Below the pieces are notes generated by a model. The model saw only the letters and a program-made list of their open reading frames with translations. It made no database searches and had not been told where the DNA came from. Both the position numbers and the translations under genes were made by a program. A DNA stretch of 64,000 nucleotides from contig NZ_QZMS01000007.1 in NCBI RefSeq assembly GCF_003614885.1, forward strand, positions 372,001 through 436,000, read 5' to 3'. This document shows, piece by piece, positions 20,667 to 28,505 of the stretch. Each line of letters starts with the position of its first letter. The stretch's first letter is position 1. Origin of the DNA: Photobacterium salinisoli (GTDB lineage: Bacteria; Pseudomonadota; Gammaproteobacteria; Enterobacterales; Vibrionaceae).

Positions 20667-20698
20667 AAGGCTTAAGCGCTGGCTTGAGCCTTTTTTTA
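20667..20698 (+). terminator. Rho-independent terminator of zntA
   Basis: Stem AGGCTTAAGC/GCTTGAGCCT with one G-T pair and a short loop, followed by seven T residues. Confidence 0.88.
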
Positions 20699-20864
20699 TT
20701 CAGAATCTGAATACCACAACTGTTGATATTGATTGCGTAAGCAAAGACTAGGCAGGCTCTGTTTGTTTAACGTTGAGTGGCGATAGGAAAATTCAATCAG
20801 ATTGCATATTAGTGTGACGAGTGATCTGTTTTTATGATTCTGTTGCATTTCATTATGCCTTTAG

Positions 20865-20880
20865 TGTGATTTTAATCACT
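20865..20880 (+). promoter_or_regulatory. CRP-like site upstream of udp
   Basis: TGTGA-TTTTAA-TCACT matches the CRP consensus TGTGA-N6-TCACA at nine of ten core positions, 117 bp before the udp start codon. Family knowledge (udp belongs to the CRP/CytR nucleoside regulon) supports the reading. Confidence 0.7.
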
Positions 20881-20996
20881 AATGAGGCGGCGGTGATGAG
20901 CTATGGTTAGCGGGTATTATGAATTCAAGTTGTTGAATAAGATCCCAATAAGATATCCAGCCACATACAGTGAGCTAAACAATGAAGGATTGAATT

Positions 20997-21764
20997 ATGT
21001 CTGAGACCGCGGTATTCCATCTGGGTGTTACCAAAGCTGATCTTCAGGGCGCAGAAATTGCCATTATTCCCGGCGACCCGGCACGTGTTGAAAAAATCGC
21101 CAATCTGATGGATGAGCCTGAGTTTTTAAACAGTGCCCGTGAGTACACGCTGTACCGTGCCAAGCTGGATGGTAAATCTGTTGTGGTATGTTCAACCGGT
21201 ATCGGTGGCCCATCAACCTCAATTGCCGTTGAAGAGCTGGCCCAACTGGGGGTGCGCACTTTCCTGCGTGTCGGTACGACAGGTGCCATTCAGCCGCATA
21301 TCAACGTGGGTGACATGATAGTGACCACTGGCTCTGTGCGTCTGGACGGTGCCAGTCTGCACTTTGCGCCAATGGAATTCCCGGCAGTGGCTGATTTCGA
21401 CGTGGCAACGGCGATGAAAGCAGCGTGTGATGCGGAAAACACAGGGGTACACACAGGTGTGACAGCTTCTAGCGATACTTTCTATCCGGGGCAGGAGCGT
21501 TACGACACTTTCTCTGGCCGTGTGGTCCGTCGTTTCCAGGGTTCGATGAAAGAATGGCAGGACATGGGCGTGCTGAATTTTGAAATGGAATCAGCCACCT
21601 TACTGACCATGTGTGCTAGCTCGGGTCTGCGTGCTGGCTGTGTGGCGGGTGTGATTATCAACCGTACTCAGAAAGAGACACCTGATCACGCGACGCTGAA
21701 AGAAACAGAAGCACGTGCAATCCGTGTGGTTGTTGACGCTGCACGTCGTATGCTGAATAAGTAA
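20997..21764 (+). CDS. udp: Uridine phosphorylase
   Basis: Cleaves uridine with phosphate to uracil and ribose 1-phosphate in pyrimidine salvage. The 255-residue product follows E. coli Udp (253) throughout. The phosphate-binding [13 protein letters not shown] (about 23-35), the ribose-binding [20 protein letters not shown], and the uracil-site region [21 protein letters not shown], plus the [11 protein letters not shown] signature near residue 195, are all present. It is a single-gene unit under a CRP-like site, closed by a strong terminator. Confidence 0.97.
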   Translation: MSETAVFHLGVTKADLQGAEIAIIPGDPARVEKIANLMDEPEFLNSAREYTLYRAKLDGKSVVVCSTGIGGPSTSIAVEELAQLGVRTFLRVGTTGAIQPHINVGDMIVTTGSVRLDGASLHFAPMEFPAVADFDVATAMKAACDAENTGVHTGVTASSDTFYPGQERYDTFSGRVVRRFQGSMKEWQDMGVLNFEMESATLLTMCASSGLRAGCVAGVIINRTQKETPDHATLKETEARAIRVVVDAARRMLNK

Positions 21765-21785
21765 TTCATTGTCAGAAACAGAAAA

Positions 21786-21817
21786 GAAAAACCGATGCCT
21801 GTGCATCGGTTTTTTTA
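21786..21817. terminator. Terminator between udp and the CARF-nuclease gene
   Basis: A perfect 8-bp stem ACCGATGC/GCATCGGT with loop CTGT, five A before and seven T after. It can serve udp and the converging gene at 21835. Confidence 0.92.
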
Positions 21818-21834
21818 TACCTGCCGAAAGGCGA

Positions 21835-23001
21835 TCACAGCAGCCGGTTGGCCTGACCGCCGGCCGCTTTGAACCAGGTATGAAGATGCTGCTCCAGCTC
21901 ACCCAGTTGCTCGGGGCCGATAATCGCCAGCCCTAAATCTTCGGCCCGTATCAGATCATGATGACGAAGCGGACGGAAACTTACCAGCATGGCACGCGCC
22001 TGCAGGCCGCCTAATAAATCTCGCAGGGATTCCAGCTTGTACAGGGTATCATCGCCATCATCCCGCATGCCTTTGGTTTTACACTCAATGATATGCAGTT
22101 TGTTATTCACGACAGTCGCCACATCCAGCTCATTGCGTACTTCCCGATCGCCAATCTGACGATATACCTGAACACCCAGCGAGTGATCCTGTATGGTCGG
22201 CAGCTTGCTCTGAATAGCCCGGACTGTGCTGTGAACCAGGTTCTCCAGCCATTCACCGTTGGCAAAGCGTCGGGCTTCTTCGTGTTTGAACGTCAGAATG
22301 CCGTTGTCATAATTCGCCAGACCCGTTTCCTGCAAGTCATTAATCAGCAAAGCCAGCTCTTTATATCCTTGCTGTTTGTCGCTCAGCGCCACATCCAGTT
22401 TCTGTTCCTTGCGACAGGTAGTTGCCAGATAGTTAAGTGTCGCCAGCCCCGGACCAAGTTCCAGCGCTGAGCTTGCCCAACGTTGCCCCAGATCCCAGAG
22501 CTGCTGATTGAGTGCTTCCGGTACGCTTGTTTCGGGCAATTCGGCACGCGCGCCGAAGATAGTCAGGTAATCGGTAAGCTGGATGCGGTCTTCAACCTGT
22601 TGTTGCTCCCGGCCGGCGGGATACAGCCAGCACATTTCATCGCTGTAGGGTTCAATGACATAAATCGGCCATTGGTAGCTCCTGAACACCTCATAGGCAG
22701 ACAGCAAACGGTGGCGTAGGCCGCAACTGGCATTAAACCAAACCTCACTGTCTGACTCTTTTAAACGGGTTGCCAGTTCATTGAGTCTCTGGCGAAGGGT
22801 TTTAATATTGATGGAGTCAGGAATGGTGAAAAATTCAGTCTCAATATCGCGGGGTATCAATATCGAACTCAGGCGGTCATAGGTTTCCTGCTGCGCTTCT
22901 GTGCCGATAAATATCATCTTTCCGGCTGGTACACCGTGGTCTAAAAGGGAAGTGATCAGCCTGACCGGGTCCTGATCAATAATGCCAACATGAGTAATCA
23001 T
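21835..23001 (-). CDS. Solitary CARF-nuclease, Card1/Can2-like (DUF1887, VC1899 family)
   Basis: A 388-residue protein of the DUF1887 family. From memory it is close to V. cholerae VC1899, whose crystal structure shows an N-terminal CARF-type Rossmann domain and a C-terminal restriction-endonuclease-like domain. Here the CARF part is about residues 1-145, with IIFIG-like strand MIFIGTEAQQE and NASCGLRHRLLS (90-101) at the position of the ligand-binding loop. A linker helical domain follows, then the PD-(D/E)XK core RNELDVATV (Asp293) and HIIECKTKG (Glu306, Lys308). Card1 and Can2 from type III CRISPR systems are activated by cyclic tetra-adenylate. No CRISPR array or Cas gene is in this window. 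AAAGGA precedes the start codon. Confidence 0.88.
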   Translation of the reverse strand: MITHVGIIDQDPVRLITSLLDHGVPAGKMIFIGTEAQQETYDRLSSILIPRDIETEFFTIPDSINIKTLRQRLNELATRLKESDSEVWFNASCGLRHRLLSAYEVFRSYQWPIYVIEPYSDEMCWLYPAGREQQQVEDRIQLTDYLTIFGARAELPETSVPEALNQQLWDLGQRWASSALELGPGLATLNYLATTCRKEQKLDVALSDKQQGYKELALLINDLQETGLANYDNGILTFKHEEARRFANGEWLENLVHSTVRAIQSKLPTIQDHSLGVQVYRQIGDREVRNELDVATVVNNKLHIIECKTKGMRDDGDDTLYKLESLRDLLGGLQARAMLVSFRPLRHHDLIRAEDLGLAIIGPEQLGELEQHLHTWFKAAGGQANRLL

Positions 23002-23306
23002 AATTATCCTTTAGTACTTCGGCTGATACCGGCAAAGAACCACAAGCCAGAAACGGCCGACACCAGGAGGTGAGTAAGTATTTATTTTATATGGGTGCAT
23101 GGAAAACTTATTTCAAGCACTTAAAGAAAGTATCGGATATCTCAGCCGTTTTTGTTGGTGTATTGTCAATTCGGTGCATTTTTTGTGTGAGGGGATGTTG
23201 CGGTATAAAGGCATTGCATTTGTCTCTAAGACTGTGACAATACAGCGTTTATACAGGCTGTGAACCTGAAGCCCTTTTCCCGGGGACGTATTGAACTGAG
23301 GGCGCT
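23002..23306. other. Divergent region between the CARF-nuclease gene and treR
   Basis: This 305-bp region must carry promoters for both neighbours. It includes a perfect anti-Shine-Dalgarno complement, AGGAGGTGAG (23065-23074), not placed in front of any known gene, and a 48-codon open frame beginning at ATG 23091. I see no convincing operator; the TreR palindrome present upstream of treB is absent here. Confidence 0.5.
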
Positions 23307-24269
23307 ATGACACAAAAACAGGCACAAAAACTGACTATTCTGGATATTGCTAAACTGGCTGGGGTGGGTAAGTCAACCGTCTCCAGAGTGCTGACACACG
23401 ACCCGCGTGTGAAACCGGCGACACGTGAAAAAGTCGAACAGGTGATCCGTGAATCCGGCTATGTGCCGTCTAAGTCAGCCCAATCGATGCGCGGCGGTAC
23501 CAGCCGGGTCATTGGTATTCTTGTGTCACGGCTGGACTCTCCGTCAGAAAATAAAGCGGTGCGTGGTATTCTGGAGGTCATTTACGCGGCTGGCTATGAT
23601 GCCGTTATCATGGAAAGCCAGTTCTGCACCGATAAAACCCGCGAGCACATTGCGGTACTGGAAAAGCGTAATGTCGACGGAATCATCGTATTTGGTTTCT
23701 CCGGGTTCGATTGCGCTATTTTAGACAGCTTTACGCTGCGTGCCGTTGTGATTGCCGTTGATACCGATTCTGTCTCATCTGTCAGCTACGACAACAAGGG
23801 TATGATTTCCCTGGCGATGGCTCAGTTCACCGGCAAGGGCCTCAAACATATCAGCTATATTGGTGTTGATCCTGCCGACCGGACAACAGGGCAGTTACGT
23901 CTTGATGCTTATCTGGAAGCCTGCGAGCAGCAGCACATTGAGCCTTGTTATCAAACCGGCGAGCTCAGTTATGACAGTGCTTACGCATTAACAGACGCTG
24001 TACTTTCCACGCAAACCCAGGCCATTGTCTGTGCCAGTGATACCCTGGCGATGGGGGTGGCGAAAAGGCTGCAAGAGTTAAACCGGACCGATGTGCTGGT
24101 GTCTGGTGTCGGGGCGACAGATCTGCTGCAGTTTATGTTTCCCAACACCTTCAGTGTCGATCCCGGATATTTTGACGCGGGTCAGCGCGCCGCCGATCTG
24201 CTTTTACAGCATCTTCGCCAGAGCGCGAATGTCACCCACCTGGTGCAGCGTTCCCGTTTGCTCTTCTGA
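23307..24269 (+). CDS. treR: Trehalose operon repressor, LacI family
   Basis: A 320-residue LacI-type repressor. The N-terminal helix-turn-helix LTILDIAKLAGVGKSTVSRVL (about 9-29) and hinge helix SAQSMRGGTS lead into a periplasmic-binding-protein-like effector domain. DSPSENKAVRGIL and MESQF match E. coli TreR (315 residues), which senses trehalose 6-phosphate. It lies immediately upstream of treB, and two copies of a TGGGAACATTCCCA palindrome between them are its probable operators. Confidence 0.94.
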   Translation: MTQKQAQKLTILDIAKLAGVGKSTVSRVLTHDPRVKPATREKVEQVIRESGYVPSKSAQSMRGGTSRVIGILVSRLDSPSENKAVRGILEVIYAAGYDAVIMESQFCTDKTREHIAVLEKRNVDGIIVFGFSGFDCAILDSFTLRAVVIAVDTDSVSSVSYDNKGMISLAMAQFTGKGLKHISYIGVDPADRTTGQLRLDAYLEACEQQHIEPCYQTGELSYDSAYALTDAVLSTQTQAIVCASDTLAMGVAKRLQELNRTDVLVSGVGATDLLQFMFPNTFSVDPGYFDAGQRAADLLLQHLRQSANVTHLVQRSRLLF

Positions 24270-24351
24270 TTGCGTGCCTGAGCATTCAGGCACATATTCC
24301 CTGTTTAACGTCTATTCTGAATAAAATGACACGCTTCGTGAGCTGAAACAC

Positions 24352-24373
24352 AAAATGGGAACATTCCCATTTT
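24352..24373 (+). promoter_or_regulatory. TreR operator 1
   Basis: A perfect palindrome: AAAATGGGAA, CA, TTCCCATTTT (22 bp). It contains the same 14-bp core TGGGAACATTCCCA as the second site. LacI-family operators are palindromes of this kind, and the site lies between treR and treB. Confidence 0.85.
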
Positions 24374-24411
24374 CAATTTTTTCTATCGGGTTCATCATTG
24401 AGCCTGTTGGT

Positions 24412-24425
24412 TGGGAACATTCCCA
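24412..24425 (+). promoter_or_regulatory. TreR operator 2
   Basis: The palindrome TGGGAACATTCCCA is repeated, centred 56 bp from the first site and 58 bases before the treB start. A CATAAT element overlaps its right edge and could be the -10 of the treB promoter. Two operators at this distance allow cooperative binding. Confidence 0.85.
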
Positions 24426-24483
24426 TAATTGCAAAAAACAATAACAATACCCTGTGTACCTTACGACTTAGACGGATATTGGC

Positions 24484-25914
24484 ATGAGTAAAATAGATAA
24501 GCAGCAGATAGAGCAGCTGGTCGCCAGAATAGGCGGCGAGGCAAACATCGTCAGTGTCAGCCACTGCCTGACCCGGTTGCGGTTTGTATTGCAAGACCCG
24601 AAAGCGGCGAGTGTGCCAGAGCTGGAAGCCATTCCCATGGTGAAAGGTTGTTTTACCAACGCCGGGCAATTTCAGGTAGTGATAGGTACCGAAGTTGATC
24701 AGGTGTACAAGCAGCTCAACGCGATGTTAGGTGATAAAGCCGTCAGTAAAGACGAGGCAAAGGTCGCTGCCCGCCAGAATATGAGCTTGCTTGAACGCGG
24801 TATCTCTCACCTGGCCGAAATCTTTGTACCTCTGCTACCCGCTATTATCACCGGCGGCCTGATCCTCGGTTTCAGAAATGTCATCGGCGATATCGCGATG
24901 TTTGATGGCCAAACCCTTACCCAGATCAGCCCTTTCTGGGCGCAGGTGCATGCTTTTCTATGGCTGATCGGGGAAGCGATTTTCTTCTTCCTGCCTGTGG
25001 GGGTGTGTTGGTCAACCGTGAAAAAACTGGGCGGCACACCTATTTTGGGCATAGTACTGGGGATCACCCTGGTTTCGCCGCAGTTGATGAATGCCTATCT
25101 GATAGGTAAGCAAGTGCCGGAAGTGTGGGATTTCGGCTGGTTTGTGATTGAGAAAGTGGGCTATCAGGCTCAGGTGATTCCCGCCATGCTGGCCGGTATT
25201 GCGTTAGCCTTTATTGAAACCAATCTTAGACGCATTATCCCGGATTATTTATACCTGGTTATTGTTCCCTTTATTTCGCTGGTAACGGCGGTTGTGCTGG
25301 CTCATGCGCTGATAGGTCCGTTCGGACGCATGCTGGGCGACGGTGTGGCGTTTGTCGCTAAAGCGGCGATGACAGGCGATTTTGCGATTCTCGGGGCCGT
25401 ATTATTTGGCTTCCTGTACGCCCCGTTGGTGATTACCGGTATTCACCATACCACCAACGCCGTGGATTTACAGCTGATGCAGGACATGGGCGGAACGCCA
25501 ATCTGGCCCTTGATTGCACTGTCTAATATTGCTCAGGCATCTGCCGTGGTGGGCATTATTATCATCAGCAAGAAAGAAAATGAGCGTGAGATTTCCGTAC
25601 CCGCTGCGATTTCAGCTTACCTGGGGGTGACGGAACCGGCCATGTACGGGATCAACCTCAAATATAAATTCCCTATGCTGTGTGCGATGACAGGTTCAGC
25701 GCTGGCCGCGGCGATTTGCGGCGCCGCCGGTGTGATGGCCAACGGCATTGGGGTGGGCGGTCTGCCCGGTATTCTGTCCATTCAGCCTCAGTACTGGCTG
25801 ATCTATCTGCTGGCGATGCTGGTGGCTATCCTGGTGCCGCTGGTGCTGACGATTGTGATGCACAAGCGTGCCGCCGCGAAAGGCAAACTCGAACAGCAGC
25901 CACAAACAGCGTAA
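24484..25914 (+). CDS. treB: PTS trehalose transporter, EIIBC component
   Basis: Imports trehalose across the inner membrane while phosphorylating it to trehalose 6-phosphate. The 476-residue product (E. coli TreB 473) has an N-terminal EIIB domain with the phosphorylated Cys28 in SVSHCLTRLRF, then an EIIC membrane domain from about residue 105 with roughly ten helices; GIHHTTNAVDLQL is a conserved EIIC substrate-site segment. There is no EIIA domain, so phosphate must come from a separate EIIA-Glc as in enterobacteria. Confidence 0.96.
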   Translation: MSKIDKQQIEQLVARIGGEANIVSVSHCLTRLRFVLQDPKAASVPELEAIPMVKGCFTNAGQFQVVIGTEVDQVYKQLNAMLGDKAVSKDEAKVAARQNMSLLERGISHLAEIFVPLLPAIITGGLILGFRNVIGDIAMFDGQTLTQISPFWAQVHAFLWLIGEAIFFFLPVGVCWSTVKKLGGTPILGIVLGITLVSPQLMNAYLIGKQVPEVWDFGWFVIEKVGYQAQVIPAMLAGIALAFIETNLRRIIPDYLYLVIVPFISLVTAVVLAHALIGPFGRMLGDGVAFVAKAAMTGDFAILGAVLFGFLYAPLVITGIHHTTNAVDLQLMQDMGGTPIWPLIALSNIAQASAVVGIIIISKKENEREISVPAAISAYLGVTEPAMYGINLKYKFPMLCAMTGSALAAAICGAAGVMANGIGVGGLPGILSIQPQYWLIYLLAMLVAILVPLVLTIVMHKRAAAKGKLEQQPQTA

Positions 25915-25928
25915 CGGCAATCACCTAC

Positions 25929-25954
25929 AACGGCAGTGTTTCGGCTGCCGTTTT
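25929..25954 (+). terminator. Hairpin between treB and treC
   Basis: An 8-bp stem AACGGCAG/CTGCCGTT with an 8-base loop is followed by TTTT-C-T, a leaky terminator or attenuator shape 15 bases after treB. It would lower treC expression relative to treB. Confidence 0.6.
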
Positions 25955-25974
25955 CTCTCTACAGGTTAAGTAAC

Positions 25975-27657
25975 ATGACGAAGACAGCTCAGCCCTGGTG
26001 GCGAACAGCGACGGTTTATCAAATCTATCCCAAAAGTTTTGCCGACAGCGGCAACAAAGGCACAGGCGATCTTAAAGGTATTACGCAGCGTCTGGATTAT
26101 CTTCAGACGCTGGGGGTGGATGCTGTCTGGCTGACTCCTGTCTATGCCTCACCCATGGTGGATAACGGTTACGATATTTCCGATTACTACAGCATCAACC
26201 CGGATTTCGGCACCATGGAAGATTTCGACCGTCTGCTGGATGCTGCCCGCCAGCGGGGTATTCGCATCATCATGGATATAGTGGTGAATCATACCTCGAC
26301 TGAGCATGCCTGGTTTCAGCAGGCGCTGGCGGATAAGCACAGCCCGTATCGTGATTACTATATCTGGCACGATGCGGTGGATGGCGGCGAACCGAATAAC
26401 TGGCAGTCAAAATTTGGCGGCAATGCCTGGCAATGGCACGAACCGACACAGCAGTATTACCTGCACCTGTTTGCCAAAGAGCAGGCCGACCTGAACTGGG
26501 AAAACCCGCAAGTGCGCGAGGAAGTGAAACGGGTTATCCGCTTCTGGGCCGAAAAAGGGGTAGACGGTTTCCGCCTGGATGTCATCAACCTGATCTCCAA
26601 GCAGCAGGATTTCCCCGACGACGACACAGGCGATGGCCGTCGTTTTTATACCGATGGGCCGAAAGTGCATCAGTATCTTCAGGAAATCAGTGCCGATGTG
26701 TTTCAGCAGTACGGCTCTGTCACTGTGGGGGAAATGTCGTCGACCACACTGGCTCATTGCCAGCAGTATTCAGCACAGGACGGTAAAGAACTGTCTATGG
26801 TGTTTAACTTTCATCACCTGAAAGTCGACTACCCGAATGGTGAAAAGTGGAAACTGGCACCAATGGATTTTCTGGCACTGAAACAGTTGTTCAGTCACTG
26901 GCAGCAGGGGTTGCATGACAAAGGCTGGGGTGCCTTGTTCTGGTGTAACCATGATCAGCCTCGGGTCGTGAGCCGGTTCGGTGATGATGGGGTGTACCGT
27001 GAACTGTCAGCTAAAATGCTCGCCACGTCACTGCACATGATGCAGGGCACTCCCTACGTGTATCAGGGCGAAGAGCTGGGCATGACCAATCCCGGCTTCT
27101 CGGATATCGCTCAGTATCGTGATGTGGAAAGCATCAATATGTTCCGGATTCTGACTCAGGAGCAGGGGCTCAGCGAACCGGATGCGCTGGCGATCCTGGC
27201 CGAGCGTTCGCGGGACAACTCCCGTACCCCGATGCAGTGGGACAGCGGTCACCATGCCGGTTTTACCCAGGGGACACCCTGGATTGACGTTGCTGCTAAC
27301 TATCCGGCTATCAATGCGGAGCAGGCGATGGCCGATCCGGACTCCGTGTTCCACTATTACCGACAGCTGATTGCACTGCGTAAGAAAATCAGTGTGATAG
27401 CAGATGGCGATTACACGGATTTATTACCGGAGGATCAGGCACTGCATGTGTATCGCAGGCAGTGCGATGGGCAGGTACTGATCTGCCTGAATAACTACAG
27501 CGCCGACAGGGTGGCGTTTAATTTGAGCTGTTTGTCTGATCTGTCTGTCAGCCGGGGGGAAACATTGCTGGCGAACTATGACGATGAAGAAGCCGGCGAG
27601 ATCAGCCTGACCGGAAGGCTGCGGCCTTTTGAAAGCCGGATTTGGCTCTTTACCTGA
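25975..27657 (+). CDS. treC: Trehalose-6-phosphate hydrolase
   Basis: Splits trehalose 6-phosphate into glucose and glucose 6-phosphate. The 560-residue GH13 enzyme carries the family regions: DIVVNHTS (region I), GFRLDVINLI with the nucleophile Asp near residue 200, the acid Glu in VGEMSSTT, and NHDQPRVVSRFG with the stabilising Asp. The ATG at 25975 gives MTKTAQPWWRTATVYQIYPKSF, typical of the family; the open frame upstream overlaps the intergenic hairpin. Co-transcribed with treB and closed by a strong terminator. Confidence 0.95.
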   Translation: MTKTAQPWWRTATVYQIYPKSFADSGNKGTGDLKGITQRLDYLQTLGVDAVWLTPVYASPMVDNGYDISDYYSINPDFGTMEDFDRLLDAARQRGIRIIMDIVVNHTSTEHAWFQQALADKHSPYRDYYIWHDAVDGGEPNNWQSKFGGNAWQWHEPTQQYYLHLFAKEQADLNWENPQVREEVKRVIRFWAEKGVDGFRLDVINLISKQQDFPDDDTGDGRRFYTDGPKVHQYLQEISADVFQQYGSVTVGEMSSTTLAHCQQYSAQDGKELSMVFNFHHLKVDYPNGEKWKLAPMDFLALKQLFSHWQQGLHDKGWGALFWCNHDQPRVVSRFGDDGVYRELSAKMLATSLHMMQGTPYVYQGEELGMTNPGFSDIAQYRDVESINMFRILTQEQGLSEPDALAILAERSRDNSRTPMQWDSGHHAGFTQGTPWIDVAANYPAINAEQAMADPDSVFHYYRQLIALRKKISVIADGDYTDLLPEDQALHVYRRQCDGQVLICLNNYSADRVAFNLSCLSDLSVSRGETLLANYDDEEAGEISLTGRLRPFESRIWLFT

Positions 27658-27670
27658 TTGGGCAGTCACC

Positions 27671-27711
27671 ATAAAAAATGGCCTCACTGGGATCAGGAGG
27701 CCATTTTTTAT
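27671..27711. terminator. Bidirectional terminator between treC and the LysE-family gene
   Basis: AAAAAATGGCCTC pairs perfectly with GAGGCCATTTTTT across a short loop, so either strand ends in a T run. Confidence 0.92.
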
Positions 27712-27743
27712 TACATCGGTGATCACCGCCTGAAGATGGCGCG

Positions 27744-28382
27744 TTATACCTGTGGCAACTGCGAAATCAGCAGCCAGATGGCCAGCACGATGAAGATGCA
27801 GCCCATGAACTTATTCTGGTTCGCCCGGAAGCTTGGGTTATTCAGTAATGGCCGCCCAAGGGTGCCAGCCAGAACGACCAGCAGCAGATTAAACGCCAGC
27901 CCCATGATGTTCAGCAGCAGACCCAGCGCCAGCATCTGCTCACCTGAGCTGGCTTCAATCTGGCTGGAGACAAACTGAGGCAGAAACAGTACAAAGAAAA
28001 TCAAGGCCTTGGGGTTAAGCAAATTACTGACCACGGCGCGGCGGAAAAGCGCCCGGGCTAGGCCACCTTGGCCGCCAACGGTGGGAGAGTCAGCCGGTGT
28101 CGTGCGCAGACAGTCCCAGCCCATCTTTAGCAGATATGCGCCGCCCAGAAAACGCAGCGCTTCCAGTGCCAGGGGATTCATGGCAATGAGCGCAGAAACC
28201 CCCATCGCGGCCAGTACGGTCAGCACCAGTCCGGAAGTGGCATTGCCCAGACTGGCAAACAGGCCGACGCGTTTACCGTAACTCAGGCTTGAGCTGGCGA
28301 TTAGCAGCATATCCGGACCGGGTACCAGCAACAGGGCAACCACCGCAGTGAGGTATAATGGCAGTGTAGTGAGATCAATCAT
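27744..28382 (-). CDS. LysE/RhtB family amino-acid exporter
   Basis: A 212-residue inner-membrane protein with about six hydrophobic helices. The N-terminal VPGPDMLLI motif (near residues 20-28) and the NLLNPKALIFF motif (near 120) identify the LysE/RhtB superfamily, which exports amino acids such as homoserine, threonine or leucine. The substrate cannot be told from sequence. It follows yccS on the same strand but is separated from it by a long hairpin. Confidence 0.9.
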   Translation of the reverse strand: MIDLTTLPLYLTAVVALLLVPGPDMLLIASSSLSYGKRVGLFASLGNATSGLVLTVLAAMGVSALIAMNPLALEALRFLGGAYLLKMGWDCLRTTPADSPTVGGQGGLARALFRRAVVSNLLNPKALIFFVLFLPQFVSSQIEASSGEQMLALGLLLNIMGLAFNLLLVVLAGTLGRPLLNNPSFRANQNKFMGCIFIVLAIWLLISQLPQV

Positions 28383-28427
28383 TGTCTGTGAATGTGAGTC
28401 AGGAAAGTGAGATGGGCGGGATTCTAT

Positions 28428-28470
28428 ACCATCTCAGGCGTAAATGAAGAAAATATACGCCTGAGGTGGT
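28428..28470. repeat. Long intergenic hairpin between yccS and the LysE-family gene
   Basis: Fifteen-base arms (28428-28442 and 28456-28470) differ at one position and enclose a 13-base A/T-rich loop. Neither strand has a T tract beyond the stem, so it is not a classical terminator. It may be an RNA stability element or an imprecise terminator for yccS. Confidence 0.6.
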
Positions 28471-28505
28471 GTGATTGACTGATTTTTTATCAGTGAAAGG
28501 TGAAG

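Larger units (their letters stand above)
20622..20996 (+). promoter_or_regulatory. Intergenic region before udp
   Basis: This 375-bp gap contains the zntA terminator at its left, a CRP-like site at 20865-20880, and a weaker TGTGA half-site at 20813. I see no gene. In E. coli udp is activated by CRP and repressed by CytR; a CytR contribution cannot be judged from sequence alone. Confidence 0.6.
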
